Part shown: positions 3,161 through 5,202 of the stretch, one piece after another | Position numbering within the stretch: the stretch's first letter is position 1 | How the letters are laid out: each line of letters opens with the position of its first letter | From: an uncultured Collinsella sp. | GTDB lineage: Bacteria > Actinomycetota > Coriobacteriia > Coriobacteriales > Coriobacteriaceae | Direction: 5' to 3' | NCBI GenBank assembly: GCA_902496845.1 | Contig: CABVCJ010000102.1 | Span: forward strand, 1 to 5,202 | Length of the DNA: 5,202 nucleotides | Program-made: the position numbers and the translations under genes | The notes under the pieces: generated by a model | Told to the model about the DNA's origin: nothing | What the model saw: the letters and a program-made list of their open reading frames with translations, nothing else | The model's database searches: none

Positions 3161-5202
3161 CTAGTTGCGCCTGCCGCCGCCGTTGGCGCCCTGACGTCCC
3201 TGGGCCGCACGGTTGCGGCCCGCGGTGTTCTGTGCGCGCGACATGCCGCCGTGGCCCTTGCTGCCCTTGGGTCCCTTGCCGGCGGCGCCAGCGCCACCGT
3301 GCGGCTTGCCGCCCTTCTTGCCGGTGCCATGCCCACCGCCAGCAGATGTCTCGCCCGGGCGTGGCGGCACGGGGCGAATCAGGCAATGCTTGGTGTAGCC
3401 GATCAGGTCGCGACGGCCGGCCTTTTCCAGCGCCTCGCGTACGAGCTTGTAGTTCTCGGGCTTGCGATACTGGATGAGCGCGCGCTGCATGGCCTTCTCG
3501 TGCGGGTCGCGCGCCACATAGATCGGCTGCATGGTGCGCGGATCTACGCCGGTGTAGTACATGCAGGTCGACATGGTGGACGGGGTGGGGTAGAAGTCCT
3601 GCACTTGCTCGGGCATATAGCCCATGTCGCGCACGGCCTCGGCAAGGTCTACGGCTTCCTTCATGGTTGAGCCGGGGTGGCTCGAGATTAGGTACGGCAC
3701 CACGTACTGCTTGAGTCCGTATTCGCGGTTCAAGCGTTCAAATTTACGGCAGAACGCGTCGTAGACGGCGCGGCTCGGTTTGCCCATCACGGACAACACC
3801 GCGTCGCTCACGTGCTCGGGCGCTACGCGCAGCTGGCCCGAGACGTGGTGTTCCAGCAGCTCGCGCAAAAACTCGTCCGAGGCATCGGCCATGGTGTAGT
3901 CAAAGCGGATGCCGCTGCGCACGAAGACCTTTTTGACGCCCGGCAGCTGGCGCAGGTCACGCAACAGCTGCGTGTAGCCGCTCTCGTCGACCACCATATT
4001 CTTGCACACGCTCGGCCAGAGGCAGCGCTTGTTCTTGCATACGCCGTGCTTGAGCTGCTTGTCGCAGGCAGGGCGGCTAAAGTTGGCCGTCGGTCCACCC
4101 ACGTCGTTGATGTAGCCCTTAAACTCGGGGTCGTGCGTGAGTAGCTCGGCCTCGCGCATGATCGAGTCGTGGCTGCGCATCTGCAGCACGCGGCCCTGGT
4201 GGAAGGTGAGGGCGCAAAACGAGCACTCGCCAAAGCACCCGCGGTTGGAGCTAATGGAAAACTTGATCTCGGCAAAGGCCGGCACGCCGCCCGCCGCATC
4301 GTAATCGGGATGCCAATCGCGTGCGTAGGGGAGCTCGGCAACCTCGTCCATCTCGTCAGTGGTGAGCGTCGCCGACGGCGGGTTCTGCACCACATAGACG
4401 CTGTTGGGGTAGGGCTCTACCAGGCGATGCCCGGTGATGGGGTCCATGTTCTGCTGCTGCACGTTAAAGCTGCGCGCGTAGTTGAGCTTGTCGGCGGCAA
4501 GGTCGTCCCAGCTGGGCAGCAGGTCGTAGTCGTAGACCTCGTCGAGCGAGCTGGTGCGGTAGACGGTGCCATTGATATAGGTAATCTGATCGACGGGCAG
4601 TCCGGCGTCGAGTGCGTCGGCGATCTCGACGATCGCGTGCTCGCCCATGCCGTAGATGAGGATGTCGGCGCCCGAGTCGAGCAGTACCGAGCGCTTGAGT
4701 TTGTCCTGCCAATAGTCGTAGTGGGCCAGGCGACGCAGGCTTGCCTCGATGCCGCCGATGATGATGGGGGCGTCTTTGAACGTCTGGCGGATGAGGTTAC
4801 CGTAGACCGTGACGGCTCGGTTGGGACGGTGCCCCTCCTCGCCACCGGGGGTATAGGCGTCGGTGTGGCGGCGGTGCTTGGTCACCGAATAGTGGTTGAC
4901 CATGGAATCCATGTTGCCGGCACTGACGAGAAAGCCCAGACGCGGCTCGCCGAGCACCGTGATGCTGGCGGGGTCAGTCCAGTCGGGTTGGCAGATAATG
5001 CCCACTTTGTAGCCGTGCGCGTCGAGCACGCGGCTGACGATGGCCATACCAAAGCTAGGGTGGTCCACGTAGGCGTCGCCGCAGATGTAGACAAAGTCGC
5101 ACTGGTCCCAACCGCGCGCATCCATGTCGGCGCGGCTGACAGGAAGGAACTTATCGCGGCCCGGGCGCCAGGGGCGGGCGGGCGCAGCCGGAGTATGAGT
5201 GG
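3161..5202 (-). CDS. ygiQ: YgiQ-family radical SAM protein (5' end outside window)
   Basis: The leftward frame ends at TAG 3163-3161 and is open to the right edge. There is an ATG at 5125, but the 25 codons before it hold no start codon and include the family-like FLPVSRADM, so the true start lies beyond 5202. Counting from the Met at 5125, the N-terminal domain carries CGDAYVDHPSFG (15-26) and IIGGIEASLRRLAHYDYW (122-139), both typical of YgiQ. The radical SAM core has CFGECSFC, with Cys297, Cys301 and Cys304 ligating the 4Fe-4S cluster that cleaves S-adenosylmethionine. A second cysteine set (354, 363, 368, 374) follows, as usual in this family. Late conserved segments are RVAPEHVSDAVL (433-444) and DFYPTPSTMSTCMYYTG (510-526). 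The family's reaction is unknown. After about residue 592 comes a roughly 60-residue Gly/Lys/Arg/His-rich, probably disordered tail. The gene converges with the CPBP gene. Family assignment is secure. Confidence 0.95.
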   Translation of the reverse strand, partial: THTPAAPARPWRPGRDKFLPVSRADMDARGWDQCDFVYICGDAYVDHPSFGMAIVSRVLDAHGYKVGIICQPDWTDPASITVLGEPRLGFLVSAGNMDSMVNHYSVTKHRRHTDAYTPGGEEGHRPNRAVTVYGNLIRQTFKDAPIIIGGIEASLRRLAHYDYWQDKLKRSVLLDSGADILIYGMGEHAIVEIADALDAGLPVDQITYINGTVYRTSSLDEVYDYDLLPSWDDLAADKLNYARSFNVQQQNMDPITGHRLVEPYPNSVYVVQNPPSATLTTDEMDEVAELPYARDWHPDYDAAGGVPAFAEIKFSISSNRGCFGECSFCALTFHQGRVLQMRSHDSIMREAELLTHDPEFKGYINDVGGPTANFSRPACDKQLKHGVCKNKRCLWPSVCKNMVVDESGYTQLLRDLRQLPGVKKVFVRSGIRFDYTMADASDEFLRELLEHHVSGQLRVAPEHVSDAVLSVMGKPSRAVYDAFCRKFERLNREYGLKQYVVPYLISSHPGSTMKEAVDLAEAVRDMGYMPEQVQDFYPTPSTMSTCMYYTGVDPRTMQPIYVARDPHEKAMQRALIQYRKPENYKLVREALEKAGRRDLIGYTKHCLIRPVPPRPGETSAGGGHGTGKKGGKPHGGAGAAGKGPKGSKGHGGMSRAQNTAGRNRAAQGRQGANGGGRRN

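Noticed and set aside
3113..3670. Rightward open frame opposite ygiQ
   Set aside because: It is the complementary shadow of the well-conserved radical SAM gene and has no domain of its own.

Overview
The base composition is high in GC, coding sequences prefer C or G at third positions, and the gene content resembles a gut actinobacterium of the class Coriobacteriia, most like Collinsella. That placement is an inference from style and family resemblance, not from a marker gene. The window looks like ordinary chromosome with a patch of decayed and repeat-rich DNA in the middle.

Left part (1-800): the last 39 codons of a rightward gene encode an arginine/glycine-rich tail, probably of a DEAD-box RNA helicase, followed by a clear intrinsic terminator. 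Immediately after it lies the C-terminal third of a glycoside hydrolase family 4 enzyme (6-phospho-alpha-glucosidase type) with no N-terminal two thirds and no credible start. It ends in its own wobble-rich terminator, so this is a deletion remnant. Next comes about 800 bases (800-1610) with no convincing intact gene. It holds several inverted repeats, a stretch resembling an interspersed intergenic repeat, and a possible gene-end fragment.

Middle (1610-3000): a small RelB/DinJ-like ribbon-helix-helix antitoxin stands without a recognisable toxin. Its upstream region has AATAC motifs at exact 10-base steps, inverted GGTAT(T) copies and a 12-bp perfect stem in the leader. It is followed by a CPBP-family intramembrane protease with all three catalytic motifs. 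Two copies of a 30-base repeat (28/30 identical) lie upstream of these two genes, which suggests a shared regulatory or mobile element.

Right part (3000-5202): between the convergent ends of the protease gene and a leftward ygiQ-type radical SAM gene there are three palindromes based on CCCTAGGG or CCTTAAGG, at 40- and 41-base spacing, then an 18-base-period GC-rich tandem repeat. The ygiQ gene fills the rest and runs off the right edge. It has the CxxxCxxC iron-sulfur motif and an unusual glycine/lysine-rich tail.

The most notable material is the non-coding structure: the palindrome triplet, the 30-base repeat pair and the operator-like array before the orphan antitoxin. No complete multi-gene system is visible. 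A paired antitoxin/protease module is only a hypothesis.
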